Below, piece by piece: positions 1 to 13,150 of a stretch of DNA of 64,000 nt. Source of the DNA: Motacilla alba alba (Eukaryota > Chordata > Aves > Passeriformes > Motacillidae); NCBI RefSeq assembly GCF_015832195.1, contig NC_052028.1, positions 8,413,501-8,477,500 on the forward strand, in the 5' to 3' direction. Under the pieces are notes generated by a model. The model was not told the origin of the DNA. It saw nothing but the letters and a program-made list of their open reading frames with translations, and did not search any database. Position 1 is the first letter of the stretch. Every line of letters begins with the position of its first letter. The translations under genes were made by a program, and so were the position numbers.

Positions 1-2027
1 CAGGCTTCCCTATAGCACTTTACGTGGGTTTAGAGGAAGTGTTACACCTCTGATTTCTGTTGAAATGAACTTACCTGACCTAAAAGTCACTTTTTTTAAG
101 ACTACATTTTCCATCACTCCCTATGGAAAGCTGTTCAGAACAGCTTCATTCCCAGTGTCATTGTCCAGGGACAGATGCTGCCTGTCACATGCAAGTGATG
201 CCAAAATATGCAGTTATAAAGATGAATGATTAAGGAGTCTATGACTCTTGCACAATGTCCTGTTTAACTAGAAACCATGTCATCAGGAGGACTTAATGAA
301 ATTGGTTTTGCCCTAATAACAAGTGGTAATTCTGACCACTTAGAATCTTCAGACCCATGGCCCTATCCTCTCCCTCCATTTGCAGGACAAAATACAAATA
401 AATGTTTTACGCTTCTAACTTGTGTACTGCATAAGTAATTAAGTACTTAATTGGACCATAAAATGCAGTCCACAGGAAGGCTGGGTCATAGTGCACTAAC
501 TCTTTATTATCTTATTTGGATCTATTAATATATTTTACAAGTTTTAGTTTCTGTCTCAGAGAAAATGTCCTTGTTACCGTAAATCATTCAATCTGTTATC
601 TTCCATCCACGCTAACACTACTTTGCCTTTTTAGGTAGTTTGCATAAAACCCCAAAATATAAAGTTTTTACTTAAGATACATTGACTGGTGCAATAGTTG
701 CCCCTAAATTTATACCATTTCCCTGAAGTACTCACATGCTTTCTGTGTGCTCTTTCAACAGCTGCCAACATCTGGTCACAAAATAATTAAAAATGTGTTT
801 GTGTTTTAAGTCTAGAATAGCAGTTAAACCAAACCAAGTGTCTGATCTTTCACTGTAATGAATAATTTCCTTCCTTGAAGCAATTGTATGTGTTCTTGGC
901 AGCAGGAGGGAGGAGTCTGGAAGTGTTGGGGTTTTGTCACAGATTTCAGTGATACCCCACAGGTGACAGGGTGCCTGCTTTCCTGTCACTCAAAAGGATC
1001 CAGCTGTACAATTCAGAGAACAGAGCCCAGCACCAACAGCCCTAGCATGCATGGAGAGCTGTGAATGCCATCCTCATTTTTCTGCTCTGAAGCACCACAG
1101 AAGCACCATAAACCCCCAGAAGATACAGAGGGAGGCACTGGATGGAGCAACGATGCTGACAAAGGGGGCTAGAAAAAAAAATACCAAAAAGCTTCTTTTT
1201 CCTCTGCTTCCTGCTGAGAAAGGCCGATGAACCACCTTAGTCCAACATCTTACATGCTCAGGAAGATTTAGAGCCTTGCATGGGCACGTACAATCTCATG
1301 ATACAGCAGCATCAGACAAAAAAGAAGTAAATAAAGCAGATTGAATGCATCTATCAGTAGCAGAAAGTGAACTAGGCCATGACTACCTACAAATACCAAG
1401 TTACTGCTGGCAGTATTGAAACTGGGGCTGATGTCAAAAGTGACACCCAGGAAGATTTGGAGACCTCTACTTCAGAGGTAAGAAAGGCAGCTGCTACGCG
1501 TTGTCTGTTCAGGCTCAACCCAGAACAGCTGCAGCATTTACTCTCATATACTCTCAAGTATAGCTCATACAGGCATTACTCTGATATTAAAGGTTAGGGT
1601 AACATTCAGAATCACCACTCAACAAGCATTTTGGCCTAGAAAACTCACTTTCTTTTCCTATTTTCTTTCTTTTCCCCACAAAATAGCATTGCAGTGGAAA
1701 CCACAGCTAACTTAGCCACAAGATATACAACAGCACATTTAATTGTTGACAAAAGAAGAGAAACGAGTTTATTTCCTGCCACATCTCCAAATGGGCTCTC
1801 GCTCACACTCTGCAGTGAGCAATAACAGTAAATGGAATAAACCACCTCTGTGGCAGGTTAACTTTATCCACATTAGGGGTTTCATCTACCCCACTGCAGC
1901 TTTATTGGTACAATGTCCAGGTACAACCCAAGCCCTTCTACACACCACAATGCTGTCCCAGTGTGTGACAACTCTTGCTTTAATCTGTGAACCCAGGCAT
2001 CAAATCCAATGATGTTGAGGCTGCACA
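1..2027. other. Unique noncoding sequence
   Basis: AT-rich single-copy sequence with no recognisable gene. Open frames here reach only 85 codons and show no known domain. Short A and T runs (around 1170 and 94-99) are the only simple sequence. Nothing else supportable is seen. Confidence 0.6.
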
Positions 2028-2095
2028 GATTGCAGGGGGATGGGAACTGGGCAATCTTTAAGGTCCCTTCCAAACCAAACCATTCTATGATTCCA
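2028..2095 (+). repeat. CR1 LINE fragment, 3' end
   Basis: The stretch matches the extreme 3' end of an avian CR1 retrotransposon in sense orientation: a G-rich run, then 'gggaactgggcaatcttta', then 'aggtcccttcc', then a terminal 'cattctatgattcc'. Only about 70 bp remain, as expected for CR1, which is usually heavily 5'-truncated. No coding part is present. Confidence 0.85.
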
Positions 2096-5000
2096 CAATT
2101 CTCTTCTGTGAAATGAGTACAAGTGCACTGAGGAGTACCAGGAGGACTGACAGTACCAGCTCCTGGCTCCCACAGCTGCAGCATCCTTGGGGACACCCAG
2201 CTCAATTCAAGGCAATTGTATCCTCAGCTGAGCAATCACACTGTTACTCATCAGTGGCAGTAGATAAACCCATCAACACATCCCAAATCAGTGTATTTAC
2301 TACTGACAGTTGTGACTAACACAGCTGAATTAATTTGGAATACTGTATTTGGGAAGTGGGTGGGAAATCTCCAAGCAGAGGGTCATACAAAGAGCACCTG
2401 CACTGCCCTTTATTTCCAGCTTGCTCCCCACAAGTCAGCAGCCATCAATGCTGAAGTTTAAAACAGAACCAGCTGGAAAAGGACTGATGCAGTGCACTGG
2501 GAAATCCCAGCCCAGCCAAAGCAAGCCCCAGGTGAAGGTTTTGTTATTGCCAGTGGGGTGTTACCAGGGCTGTCAAAGACAATGAAAACACAAAATGCAA
2601 ATAGACTGCCTGTTTCCCCACAGACATGAAAATCACTCCAGTTCCATTATTAATGCACTTGGGCTCATTTGTCAAGAATTTCAGAAAAATGAGTTCAAAA
2701 CCAAGAAAACCTCCAGCATTTTTATGATAATGCCAGTAAAGTCTGTGGGATGGAAGATTAGGCTGCATACTGTGCTTCTTTCCCTGAAAATCCCTCCCCA
2801 CCATTTTAGATTATTTTAAATCAAAATGAGGAGAAAAAATGAGCTGTTTAAAGCAACAGTAAACAAAGACCTTTTCTAGTAGGCCTTTATACACCATTTA
2901 TGCCAATTTTGTATTTTGTTTCATATGAAAATGTAGTGCCTTTAGCCCTCCTCTAAAGGAGGACTACTGCTACTGCTGCTTTTTGCACTTATACTCATTC
3001 AGACAATCGTTTATTTACCATTTCCTTTTTTGTTTTCAATTCAAGAAGAATGTGTTCTTTTATCAGTTATTTATTTAGGATTTCAGTAAATTGATTTTTC
3101 CCTTTTATGTGCACTGCACAGCTAAAACATGCAAATAGACGAATCCCATTCTACTCATTTGTTTGATTTTCTCTCTCCACTCATCTGAGTTTCCAAATTC
3201 TCTTTCTGCACCTGGCAGCTCTCTCCCAATGCCCTGTGCCACCAATCCAATCTTTTAGGTGCCATTCTAATTGCAGTAAGTTGCAGCAATGAAGAACGTG
3301 GATGAACTTGCACCTGCACACAACAGTGCCAGCATCATGATTCTCCCAGCCCAGAGAACTAAACTGGGTGCCCAGAGAACTCAAACAGCCCTGCACAGCT
3401 CACATCCTCAGCAATTTGTCCAGTCCAGGTCACCTACCTGAGTCTGAACATTCCCCAAGAACTGAAAAGTCAAAAAGCTGAGAGGTCAGAAATCAGAGAG
3501 GTAGTATTCTCCCTGATCCCCACAAAATCTGTTCTTGATTTGCCTGCAGGAAAACAGCAAAGTGCTATTTTTCAGGCTTTTCCTCTCCCCATTATGGATG
3601 CAAGCACATATGTGCTCATCTCTCTACTTTCCTCTCCCCAAGCCTGGCAGTTACCCAAGGGACCATGAGGAGAGACTCGCACAGCGTGCTGGAGGGGAGG
3701 AAATAAGTGCATCAAGGAAACAGCATAATAAATCCACACCTGTCAGGGAAAGGGTGCCCACAGCAACAAACCACACAGGAGCAGACTGTTTCCGTCAGTT
3801 TTACAAAACTCACCCCAAAGTGATAGAAAAATGAGATGGAGATGGGCAAATTACAAAGCAAAAACTGGAATGCAAATGTCCTGACACTGTTCTTCACTCC
3901 AGTTCTCCTACAGATTTTCTCCACAGCCTCAGCAGAGCTGGAGGAAAGGGCTGCTGCTTTCTTTTCCTTTTATCAGCAACTACACTGGGTCAAGCAGAGA
4001 AGTCTCCATAACTCACAGTCTTGCTGAAGGCACCAGAGACACACAAAGGAAGCTGACTGGAGCCCAAACCAAAAGGCTTTTGGATCCAATTGATCATCAC
4101 CAGGTGGAAAAGCAAAACTGAATGCACACACTGCAGCTGCAGAGGGGGCCTTCATAAGGCCCAGCTCTGCACCAGAACTGAGGGTTCTCATCAATGCCAA
4201 TCCCTTGGTGGAAGCATCACGTCCTGCTCAGCTCCCAGGAATCCAATAGTGTGTGATGTGCTCGGCAAAGCTGTGAAGCCACTGTAAAAATCTACTTTGT
4301 AATTTTCCCTGTTGAAGAGCTTAAGTCTCTTCGTTCTGTTTTAATGGAGTAATTTATCACCCAATTCCTTTTAAAAGTAACTAATATAGATAGATTAGAT
4401 AGTAAGATGTGATACATAAAGAATAATAGTCCATTATTAATAATAAGTTTCCAATATATTATAATTTTGTGTGATTGATTAGAAAGTCCGTTGTTTTACT
4501 CTAACATCTTTTTAAAGACTTCTCAATATCAGTTCAAGATTAAAAAGTTAAAGGCAGCTTAATCATTAGTTCTAAATGTAACTTGGAAGAGTATTGGGTT
4601 CAGGAGCACTTGAAATAGTTACCTGGCTTCTTGACCATGAAAGAAGGAGCATTTTATTCCACACCCCATTTCAGTGTCACTCTATCCCAATTGCTCAGTC
4701 ATTTAAAAAGTCTTTCCCTAACAGCAGACGAAATGATCAGTTTAGGAGTTAAATGGGTAGGACTGATCCAGTTGCTTGTGGAATTACAATTTCTTCATTA
4801 CTCTTTAAAGAGCAGCATCTCTCCATTCTCTGTTAACTTCAGAGATTCACTGTTTGAATCTGGATTACAGACATTTTTAAAGCATTCATTTGATCTGGAT
4901 GTAAGTAGCATTCCTCCCCCAGTACAGAAGTACCTGTGCATCAGTGAACAGTCATGAAACACAGCAAGATAAATTCATTTGCACCAAAATATAGTCACCT

Positions 5001-8000
5001 TGTCCACAACCCAGCTACAATCCTGAGTTTTCCAGGGTCTTTCAGAAAGTTATTTATTTATCCTACTGCAATAAGTCAGTTAACCTTTGTGACATATCAG
5101 CCCAGGTATTCAGCACATGCTGCACAACTGTGTGAAGAACCTTGTAAGAATTTCTGCTTCCAGACACAAAATTTATGAGCAAATTCAGCCCTGTCATTGT
5201 TCTAATGACCTTGATTAAATCTAAAGAAAATTGACTCTCCAGCAAAACTAAACATGTATTACAGGAAATACTTTTTAACCTCTATTCTAATTCTGGCACT
5301 TTTAAATTTCAGCGTAAAAACCATCTCCAGTTCCTTTCATGAATGATAATTCAGTGGAATAACACTGCAAAAACAGCCCTGCACCTGGACCTGATTATCT
5401 CTCTGAAAAGGACATTTTTAACCAACAACTTTCAATAAAAATCACAGAGCGGTCAGGAGTTTAAGGACAGAAACCTTGGATAAAGGTTTTATATGATAAG
5501 CAGGAGCAGTGTGACTGCAAACACCTCCTCCTCTCATGGAAGTGGGACCCTGTTGAGGGGCTCTGCACATCTCCTGCACTGCCAGGTGGCCAGGAAGGGT
5601 CACCAACCAAAAAAACAGCAGGAAAATCACTCTGTTCTCTCCCCTCCTCTGCAGGGACAAGAAACAGACCTTCCCAAGTGCCTTGTACCTGCACATGCAC
5701 ACACAGACTACCCAGGGCACTGGCAGAAAATGAGTTCATGTTTCAAACAATGAAATTAATACACTGGCAATAGAATATGCAATTTCCTTGTTTATTGCCT
5801 TTCAAGGCAATGCCATTGCCAGAGGTTGTCATTGTACCAACAGGCAGAAAATTAATTTGACATAGTTTCAGCACACAATTGAGTCCCAGAGACCTCTCAG
5901 CTCTGCTGTTGTGTCCCAGAAAAGGATGAGCCTTTCCTTTTCTGTCCTTTCCCATCCTCTCTCTTGCAGCAGTACTTTTCCCAGGACACCCAAGAAACAG
6001 GGACCAAGCAGACCTGTGGCCAACAGAGGTTTCCAGGCAAAAAAAACCAGAAGAGTGCAAAAAAAGAGAAAATATTTTCATCATGATAATGTGGCAAATT
6101 TCTCTTCTGTCAAAGAACAAACAAAAATGTGGCTCCCAGTAAGAATGTTTCTTTTAGTTCCTCTCATTTGAAACAAAAATCTATATACCAATTAAGGTTA
6201 CTCTCAAATCATACTTTTGGAGCTAGAAAAACCCTTTGTTTTGCAAATGTCAAAATAGGATATATATTATTATGATCAAACTTTTATTCTAAATTATACA
6301 TTAAAAATTTCCATACTCCCCACTTCGGCTTTACATCATAATTTCATCCAAGACTAACTTCTCTCTGGAATAGCAGAGCAGGGATCTATACAACCTGCCT
6401 GCACACTTAGATCAGCATCACAGCATCTCTTTCAATATTAACACCCGTTTCATTCAGCTCAAAAATGTTCTCATTAGCAACAAAAAAATCCAAAATATCA
6501 CTGAGCTGCTACATAAGCTCCATGTCCTCCTGTAGTGTCCATCCTGGGCACCCTCCAGCAGCTGTTAGAGGAAGGGCACAGCTGGACCAGAGAGCTGTGT
6601 CTGAAATCAATGGCCAGATAAGGAAGAGTCCTCTCTTTTCTGATTAGAGCACAGACATTATCATCAGCAAGGAGAAACAAAAAGGAGTGTTTGGACAACA
6701 AACGACTGCTGAGCAGGAGGGGCTTAATCAATAGCCAAGCACAAAATTACCTCAGCAGATTTCAGCTCATTTCCATGGGAAATGCAGATTCTGCAGAAGA
6801 TAAATAAATATAAAAAGCAGATTTCTCTCTGCCAGCCTGATGGGGAGGGGTGTCCAAACCACCCTGCATGGGCAGCTCTACTCAGCCCTGCTCGACTCAC
6901 AATCCAACATCAAAGCTGCTGTGCTAAAATAAAAAAAAAAAAAAGAAAGAAAACAAAAAGGAAAAACCAAGCAGAGATGAAAACTTCATTTGGAAGAAAA
7001 TATCGTGCAACCTTTCTGGCCCAAATTGAGCAGATTATATCTGAGCTTTATTCTGCTGTCTATCACAGGCCTGGCAATTCAGAGCAATTTGGCCAAACCA
7101 TTAGTCTTATGCTAAGCAGGGCTTCTCCTCCCACTGCCTTCTCTCAAATTGTCTTGGTAGATACTGGCTTCCTGCTTTTCCTTTTTCTAAACCACTGCAG
7201 TTTCTGTTTTAACATCATTCCCTCCACACATGACACAACTCTTTTCAACATTTAATGTCATTTTCCTATCTCTAAAATGGAACAAAAAAGTGGTTTATGA
7301 ACTCTGTGTAATCATTGTTGACAACAAAGATGAGGGAAGTTTTCCAGAAACAACCAGGGAGTGGAAATCCTTAGGGATGATGAATATCCTGACCTGAGTC
7401 TGTTCTCTGTACACAAAACATTGGCAGCCACCATGAGCAGCAGCAGGGATGCCCACCCTTTACTTGCTACAGTTGCAAATATTTTGTCCTGGCTCTACAG
7501 TCATTCAGACCTCAGGCTTCTCTCCCTTCCTATTCGGATCCTATTCAGGAACAAAAACCTAAATTCATCCATGTTCAGACAAAAAAACTCTGCCTAGAAC
7601 CAAACTTCAAATACAGGGCAAAATTTTTCATGCTGGTGATCATGTTCAATATACATTTGTATCAAACTATTTCTCTTCATTACAAAAACAATAAAATCTC
7701 AAGCAATGACAAAGGCAAGAGCAGTGGGTTACAGTTTCTTATTAGAAGTTGAGCTTGGCCATAATGTTATTCATATGAAATCTGATATGAAACCACCTGG
7801 GTGTCATGATATTCTTTATATTACAGTAAATTCAATGCATTAAGGATGCAGAAAAATCTCATTTGGGACCACAAAGCAGCCAAGAGTCTTTGCAGATTCC
7901 CCAGGAGCCAGGAGAACAGCAAATCACAGCAGCTCTCCCAAGTGATGCAGAAGTAAAATAATCCCGTGTACCAGCACCAGCATCTGTTTGCAGCAGCAAA

Positions 8001-10746
8001 GAGTGCTTTACAAACTTTAATAAATGTAAACCTTACAGATCTCTCCTTATACAGATGGTTTATGGTTACCATTCCTCACAGAGGAGAAGCAAGGTGCCAA
8101 ACACTGCACATGTGGATGTAGCATCACCCTGTTCCAGCCAGGATGTGTGTGTGCAGATCAGTACACAGCTCCTGCCCCAGCTGCACGAGCACCATGTACC
8201 TCCCATCCCTGCAGGACCAGCAAGATCCCTGCCACAGCCAGCACAGAATCAGAGCATCTCTTGGCAGAGCAGTGTAAGACCCCAGCAATGACCCAGCCCA
8301 GGATTCTCCCCCCAGCACAGCAAGTGCCAGGACACACAGCCTGTTACCAAAGACCTCGATGTGCAGCTTATCAATACTTCATTATCAGTACACAGCTGAC
8401 CTCTAAATAACTGTCTGCAGTGTCCAGCAGCCCAGACTGCCTCCCGGCTGCCAGCCAGGAACATCTGTCCTTGTCCCCTCACCATGCCACAGAGGCAGCA
8501 GGGTAAGGATCCCATTGCCCCTTTATTTGTGCTGCAGAGATTCTCATCAGCATTAAACTCACAATATTGTATTTGTCCATCTTATCAAGAACGAGGAAGT
8601 CCAGGCAAGAGGCTTATGGGCAGAACAACAAACCCAGAGCTGGCTGAGTGAAATGTCTGCCACAAGAATCTTTAAATTATCAAGCTTTTGTGAGGCTTTA
8701 CATGCCAGTCAAATGCCAGCCCTCTCCCTTCCTTTATTCCATCCGCAAGGGGAGCTGTGTCTGCTCCCTCCCAGCCTCTGCTCTTCCAGTGACCGCTGGT
8801 ATTCAGCCTTTAGCTGCTGGTGGGGAGGGTCGCCCCTCCAGGGAGAAGGAATGCCACCAGAACAGCGCATGGCTGACACTGAGATGGCTTCAGCTACAAA
8901 AAGTATTTCCTCAGTACACTGGATTTCTTTGCAATATCTCCAGGCAGAAGGAGACTCTGGGAGGGGGTTCACTTGGGAAGAGCCCCTGCACACCCCAGTG
9001 TGACAGTCACTCTGCATCCTCCTCCTGTGCAGGCAGCAGCCTCCTGAGCCAGGTAGCTGTTAGACCTGCTGCCAGCTTGGCACAAAGCGTCATAAAATCC
9101 CTGGATACTGTTGTACTTCTGGTTTAGAAAACCAGGACAAGATTTATGAATTTCCTGCATTCAGCTGGCCCAGGCCCATCACACCAGTTATGCCCCACCT
9201 GATACTGTCTCAGCAGATTTGTGATAACACACAAACCATCACTGCAGATGCCACAGGGCACACACCACAGCTGGCACAGTGTGGGGGAGAGGGGAAAAAC
9301 ACCATCACTACAAAGGCTCTTGCACAATATTCTTTGCATTTTCTACTTTTACCATCCTTGGAGCATCCTGAAGGAATGGATAAGCCATTCACCAAGGACT
9401 CCAATGAAACCTGGTGATCTGAGGCAGCTGAAGCCACCACCAAAAGCTGCCCATTAAAATGCTTTGTCTGGGTTTGCCAGATGTTCACAGGAAAGGAGAG
9501 CAGTGAGAAACATCCCAGCTGAGCACTGTAAATATCTGCAAGGAGACAGAGAGAAGGGGCAAAGCTTCTTTGGTTTCTTTGAAACTTACTCATTCCAATG
9601 GTAATGTTATCAGAAAGGATAAATTTTTGAGCCAGCAGCTCCTGCCCTCCAATTTCACCCTCACACACATCAAGTGCTTCTATGGACTATAAAATCCTAA
9701 GATTTGGGGGAAGATCTTAAACTATAAACACCCAACCTATGCAACAAGCAGCCCCTGCCTCAAATTCAGCCTGGCCCACGTTTATGACATTAAGAGCCCA
9801 GTGCTCACATGGCTAGCTTGGGACAGACATACAGCAAACACAGGACAGACTCCTATCACAGCACGTTCTCTTCAAAGTTTTTGTTTTTCTTGTCATAGGC
9901 TGAAATCCAGACTGAGAAGTTCAAACTTTAATGGAGTTCTTCTCCTGGAGAACATCCATTCCTGTAAAACTGAACATGTAAGCAATACCTCCATCTTGGA
10001 CAAACAGAGGAAGTCAAACAAAAATGTGAACAACACTTATTGTGTTCTGAAACACAAACCCCAGTTTTTTACCCATTATTTCAATTAATTAAATTTCAAA
10101 TTTTGTATAATGCTGAAATATTAACTCAGTTCCACTTACATATGTTTAAGGTACTATAATATGTTTTTAAGTAATTGAAATAAAATATTTCATCATATTA
10201 AAATTTCAGAAATATAGAAAGGTATTAACAGGATCTTATTGAAATAATAAAGAAGTTGTGAATAATTCACATACTTTCCTTTAGTATTTGTCTTTCATCA
10301 CACAATTATATCTTTTCATTTCTGTTCTACTTGTCTTGAAATGAAAAAAATCTCCCACCAAAAGAAAATTTCAGGTTCTAACTGGTTCCAGTCCTTGACA
10401 GAAAATTCATCTTGGGCTAATTTATGAGCAGAAAAAAATAAGATAAAGTGGATCCAAGTGAGCAATTATCTACATCTATGAGGCTTCTTGAACGCTCAGT
10501 GCAGTTTCAAAACATTAATTTGTTCAGCAATTACAGTAGGAATATGTTGTCAGACCCCCACAACAGGAAGGGACACAAAAAGTATCCATTTTTGCCAAAT
10601 GCTTGTCCCTGAAATATCTGCTGTGAATTATCCACTGCTTCCACAGTGAGCAATGCCCTTAACAGGAGCAGAAAACCTGTGAGGGTGTAGAAATAAGAGC
10701 TGAGGGACAAAACAGAACTATTCAGAAATTAATTGGACTGTGGCAT
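2096..10746. other. Unique noncoding sequence
   Basis: About 8.6 kb without a recognisable gene. It holds a TAGAT-like AT-rich patch near 4385-4460, an A-rich tract at 6927-6967, a somewhat GC-richer part at 8100-9130, and a strongly AT-rich part at 10060-10330. Open frames up to 159 codons (8648-9127, plus) overlap frames on the other strand and show no domain I recognise, so I treat them as chance. Confidence 0.55.
6927..6967 (+). repeat. A-rich simple sequence
   Basis: A run of about 15 A residues is followed by GAAAG/AAAAC-type A-rich sequence. It could be the decayed poly(A) of a retrocopy, but the sequence upstream is not recognisable as any gene. Low-complexity A-rich DNA is the safer call. 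Confidence 0.7.
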
Positions 10747-11058
10747 CTTTCCAGTGCCTAAAGGGGCTACAAGAGAGCTGGGGAGGGACTTTTGACAAGG
10801 GCAGAGAGTGATAGAACAAGAAGGAATGGCTTCACAACAACAGAGGTCAGGGTTGGACTAGGTATAAGGAAGAAATTCTTGGGGTGGTGTAGTCCTGGCA
10901 CAGGCCGCCCAGAGAAGCTGGGGCTGCCCCATCCCTGGAAGTGTCCAAGGCCACTTTGGATGGGGCTTGAAGCAATGGGGTCTAGTAAAAGGTCACCCTC
11001 CATGGCAGGGGGTTGGAACTGGATGAGTTTTAAGGCTCCTCTGAACCCAAATTATCAT
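10747..11058 (+). repeat. CR1 LINE fragment, 3' region
   Basis: About 310 bp of CR1 3' sequence in sense orientation. In order it shows 'ttccagtgcctaaaggggct', 'gaagaaattctt', 'cctggcacaggc', 'gcccagagaagctg', 'ccccatccctggaagtgtcc' and 'ggttggaactggatga'. The terminal ATTCTATGA motif has decayed. An open frame of 110 codons crosses it but is not in a CR1 protein region. The copy is diverged and old. Confidence 0.92.
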
Positions 11059-11198
11059 CAAAGTGAGCCCCAGCACTGTCCTGCACCCACTGGCAGCAAA
11101 CTCAGCATGAACATCCCAGGTTAGAAAGGGATTGCCCCCCTTCCTTTAACCCCAGCCCCACAAACAGACAGGACCAAGCTCCCTGCCCAAGCCTCACA

Positions 11199-11246
11199 GA
11201 GACAAGAAGGAATGGCTTCACAATGACAGAGGTCAGGGTTAGACTT
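11199..11246 (+). repeat. Short second CR1-like copy
   Basis: This stretch repeats, with few differences and in the same orientation, the part of the upstream CR1 at about 10812-10860 (core 'acaagaaggaatggcttcac'). It lies about 390 bp downstream of the matching part. It is either a separate truncated insertion of the same subfamily or a partial duplication of the neighbouring element. Confidence 0.7.
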
Positions 11247-12921
11247 TCTTGAATGCTCACCAGCTGCCCAGCACCCCAAGTCCTGGGATACAACACCTGG
11301 ACATCAATTGTCATTCTTGTCCAAAACTGGACAAGATAAATTGGACAATTTTGTCCTGTGCAGACCTGATGGACCTGATGCTCATTTGGGGATCCTTTCA
11401 ATTCAGGATAGTCTATTATTCTACAAACATTAATTTTCCTCAATGAATTAATGCATGTATTCTAGGAGTCAGCTTGAAGAAATACATTTGCAATTACATA
11501 TTTTTCTTTGGCATAAAATCCTCCACTTTTCAGTCACTCAGCCTTGTCTGCCTCACTAAAGCATTATATAGCTGAAATGCCTTTTGCTCAAGCTTTTGCA
11601 TGAGTCATTTTAGTAACCTTCCATCAGGTGGTTTTGTTTAGCTAGTGTTAAAAACCCACACTCTGCAGCAGGGGAGCAATTTCTGCGGCACAAATCAAGG
11701 CAGGAGTCTCTGAAATGTACCTTTCTAAGGAAAAAAAAATGAGACTTAGTGATAAAACATAATTCGGACAATTTTTGCTACCTTCATTAACAGGACAAAT
11801 CCCAGTCCAGCACTACAAGGTAGCAAAGGGAAACTCATGGGAACTGTGGCAGAGAACAGAGCTGATGTAAGAAGCTGTGCCAACACAGAGAGGATATAAA
11901 GGAGAGTTCAATATTTCTTCTGCACTCTTCATCCTTCTTCTAAAGCATACCTGTTTTCTCACAGCTGTAGGGTTCCCTGCCCCGGGCACCACTTCCATCA
12001 GGATTTGACGAGCAATAGTCCACCTTGCAAGGCCTGGCCATGGAAAGCAGCATTGCCCAGTTACTTGCCTTTCTCCCAGATTTATGGTGAAAGTCCAGAA
12101 AAAATGTAAAGAGGCTATAAAGCTTTGTACAAACCACCTGAGGGATTTTAGATTTTGTTATCTAGGAATTAGGAAGTTATCATTAGAAATTATTTTGTCT
12201 GGCCCTGTTGGCCACTGCAAATGAGTGAATCCTCTCCAGGAGCAAGTCAACACAGGTCCAACTCCACCAGGATGGGGATACATAAGACCTCATCAGACAG
12301 CTGCCACCCCTTCATTTCCTGAGGAATTTTAGATTTATCATTATTACTTTTTCCTTGCTTCCATTGCCAGAGGAAGCTCATCCTGAGGCAAGGCACATCT
12401 CTAGGAGCACACGTGACAGGTTAGCTCAGCAGCAAAACCAACAAGCTGTAAAGCCAGTGCAGTAATGACCACATGCATTACAATGCTTGCTGAGTAATAA
12501 TGCCACGTATAAATAACAGACTGCAAAGATCATTAAAGCCAATCAAAAGTATAGATTAGCCCATAAAATCTGTTTAATGTCTCCTATATTCTGATACACT
12601 GTGAAAGAGAAACTCCAGTCAGCAGTGGATGCAGGTGCTCGGCAGCAGCATTGGGCTTTCATCATCCTCACCTCAGAGCTTTCCTTTCACTCTTGTGTCA
12701 TCACTGCGATTTTTTACATCTTAAATCCTACACAAGGAGAGGTGTAGCTGATGATTGTGGCCTTATTTCTGCTGTAATCTCCAAAAAAATGTCAGATCCA
12801 GCATAGCTGCCCTGCCAGCCCCAATCTCAGCACCCCAGCCTTGTTTGTGGCTCCACCAGCCCAGCCTGGTAACAACACCATGGGAATCTCTCCTGTGGTG
12901 CACCAAGTATGGACACAACTA
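11247..12921. other. Unique noncoding sequence
   Basis: No gene is recognisable. Near 11310-11352 there is a small inverted repeat (ttgtcc / ggacaa). A perfect AP-1-type site lies at 11601-11607. The 12480-12600 part is AT-rich and free of recognisable repeats. Confidence 0.55.
11601..11607. promoter_or_regulatory. AP-1 (TRE) consensus site
   Basis: The sequence is TGAGTCA, the consensus for JUN/FOS dimers. A single 7-bp match is expected by chance several times in 64 kb. It is listed only because its surroundings (11540-11650) look like non-repetitive, AT-rich sequence of the conserved-noncoding type. Confidence 0.2.
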
Positions 12922-13150
12922 CAGGGTCACCAGGACTGGAAGAGACCTCCAAGAAGATCTAGTCCGACCATCAACCCAATCCTGCCATGGTCACACCTAA
13001 ACCATACCCCAAGTGCCACAGCCAGACTCCTGTTGAACATTTTCAGAGATTGTTACTCCACCACCTGAGCAACTTATTTGAATGCCTAATCACTCTTCGA
13101 ATGGACAAAAAAAATCTGATATTCAATCTGAACCTCCCCTGACACACAGC
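12922..13150 (-). repeat. CR1 LINE fragment, second subfamily
   Basis: Read on the minus strand this is a CR1 3' region of a different subfamily from the others here. On the plus strand the markers are 'actggaagagacctccaaga', 'ctagtccgaccatcaaccca', 'actccaccacctgagcaact' and 'aatctgaacctcccctg'. It is diverged, so the exact ends are uncertain by tens of bases. Confidence 0.85.

Noticed and set aside
6927..6967. Possible poly(A) tail of a processed pseudogene
   Set aside because: The upstream sequence shows no gene-like frame, and no flanking duplication is visible.
8648..9127. 159- and 116-codon overlapping open frames
   Set aside because: Two plus-strand frames overlap each other and a minus-strand frame. 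There is no conserved motif, and the slightly GC-richer sequence makes stops rarer.
10792..11124. 110-codon open frame
   Set aside because: It lies in the 3' region of a CR1 element, outside the CR1 reverse-transcriptase coding part, so it is a chance frame.
11310..11352. Small inverted repeat around 'ttgtccaaaactggacaa'
   Set aside because: The stem is only six bases and no other RNA-gene features are present.
11622..11633. CTCF-like 'ccatcaggtggt'
   Set aside because: Only 10 of 12 core positions match.
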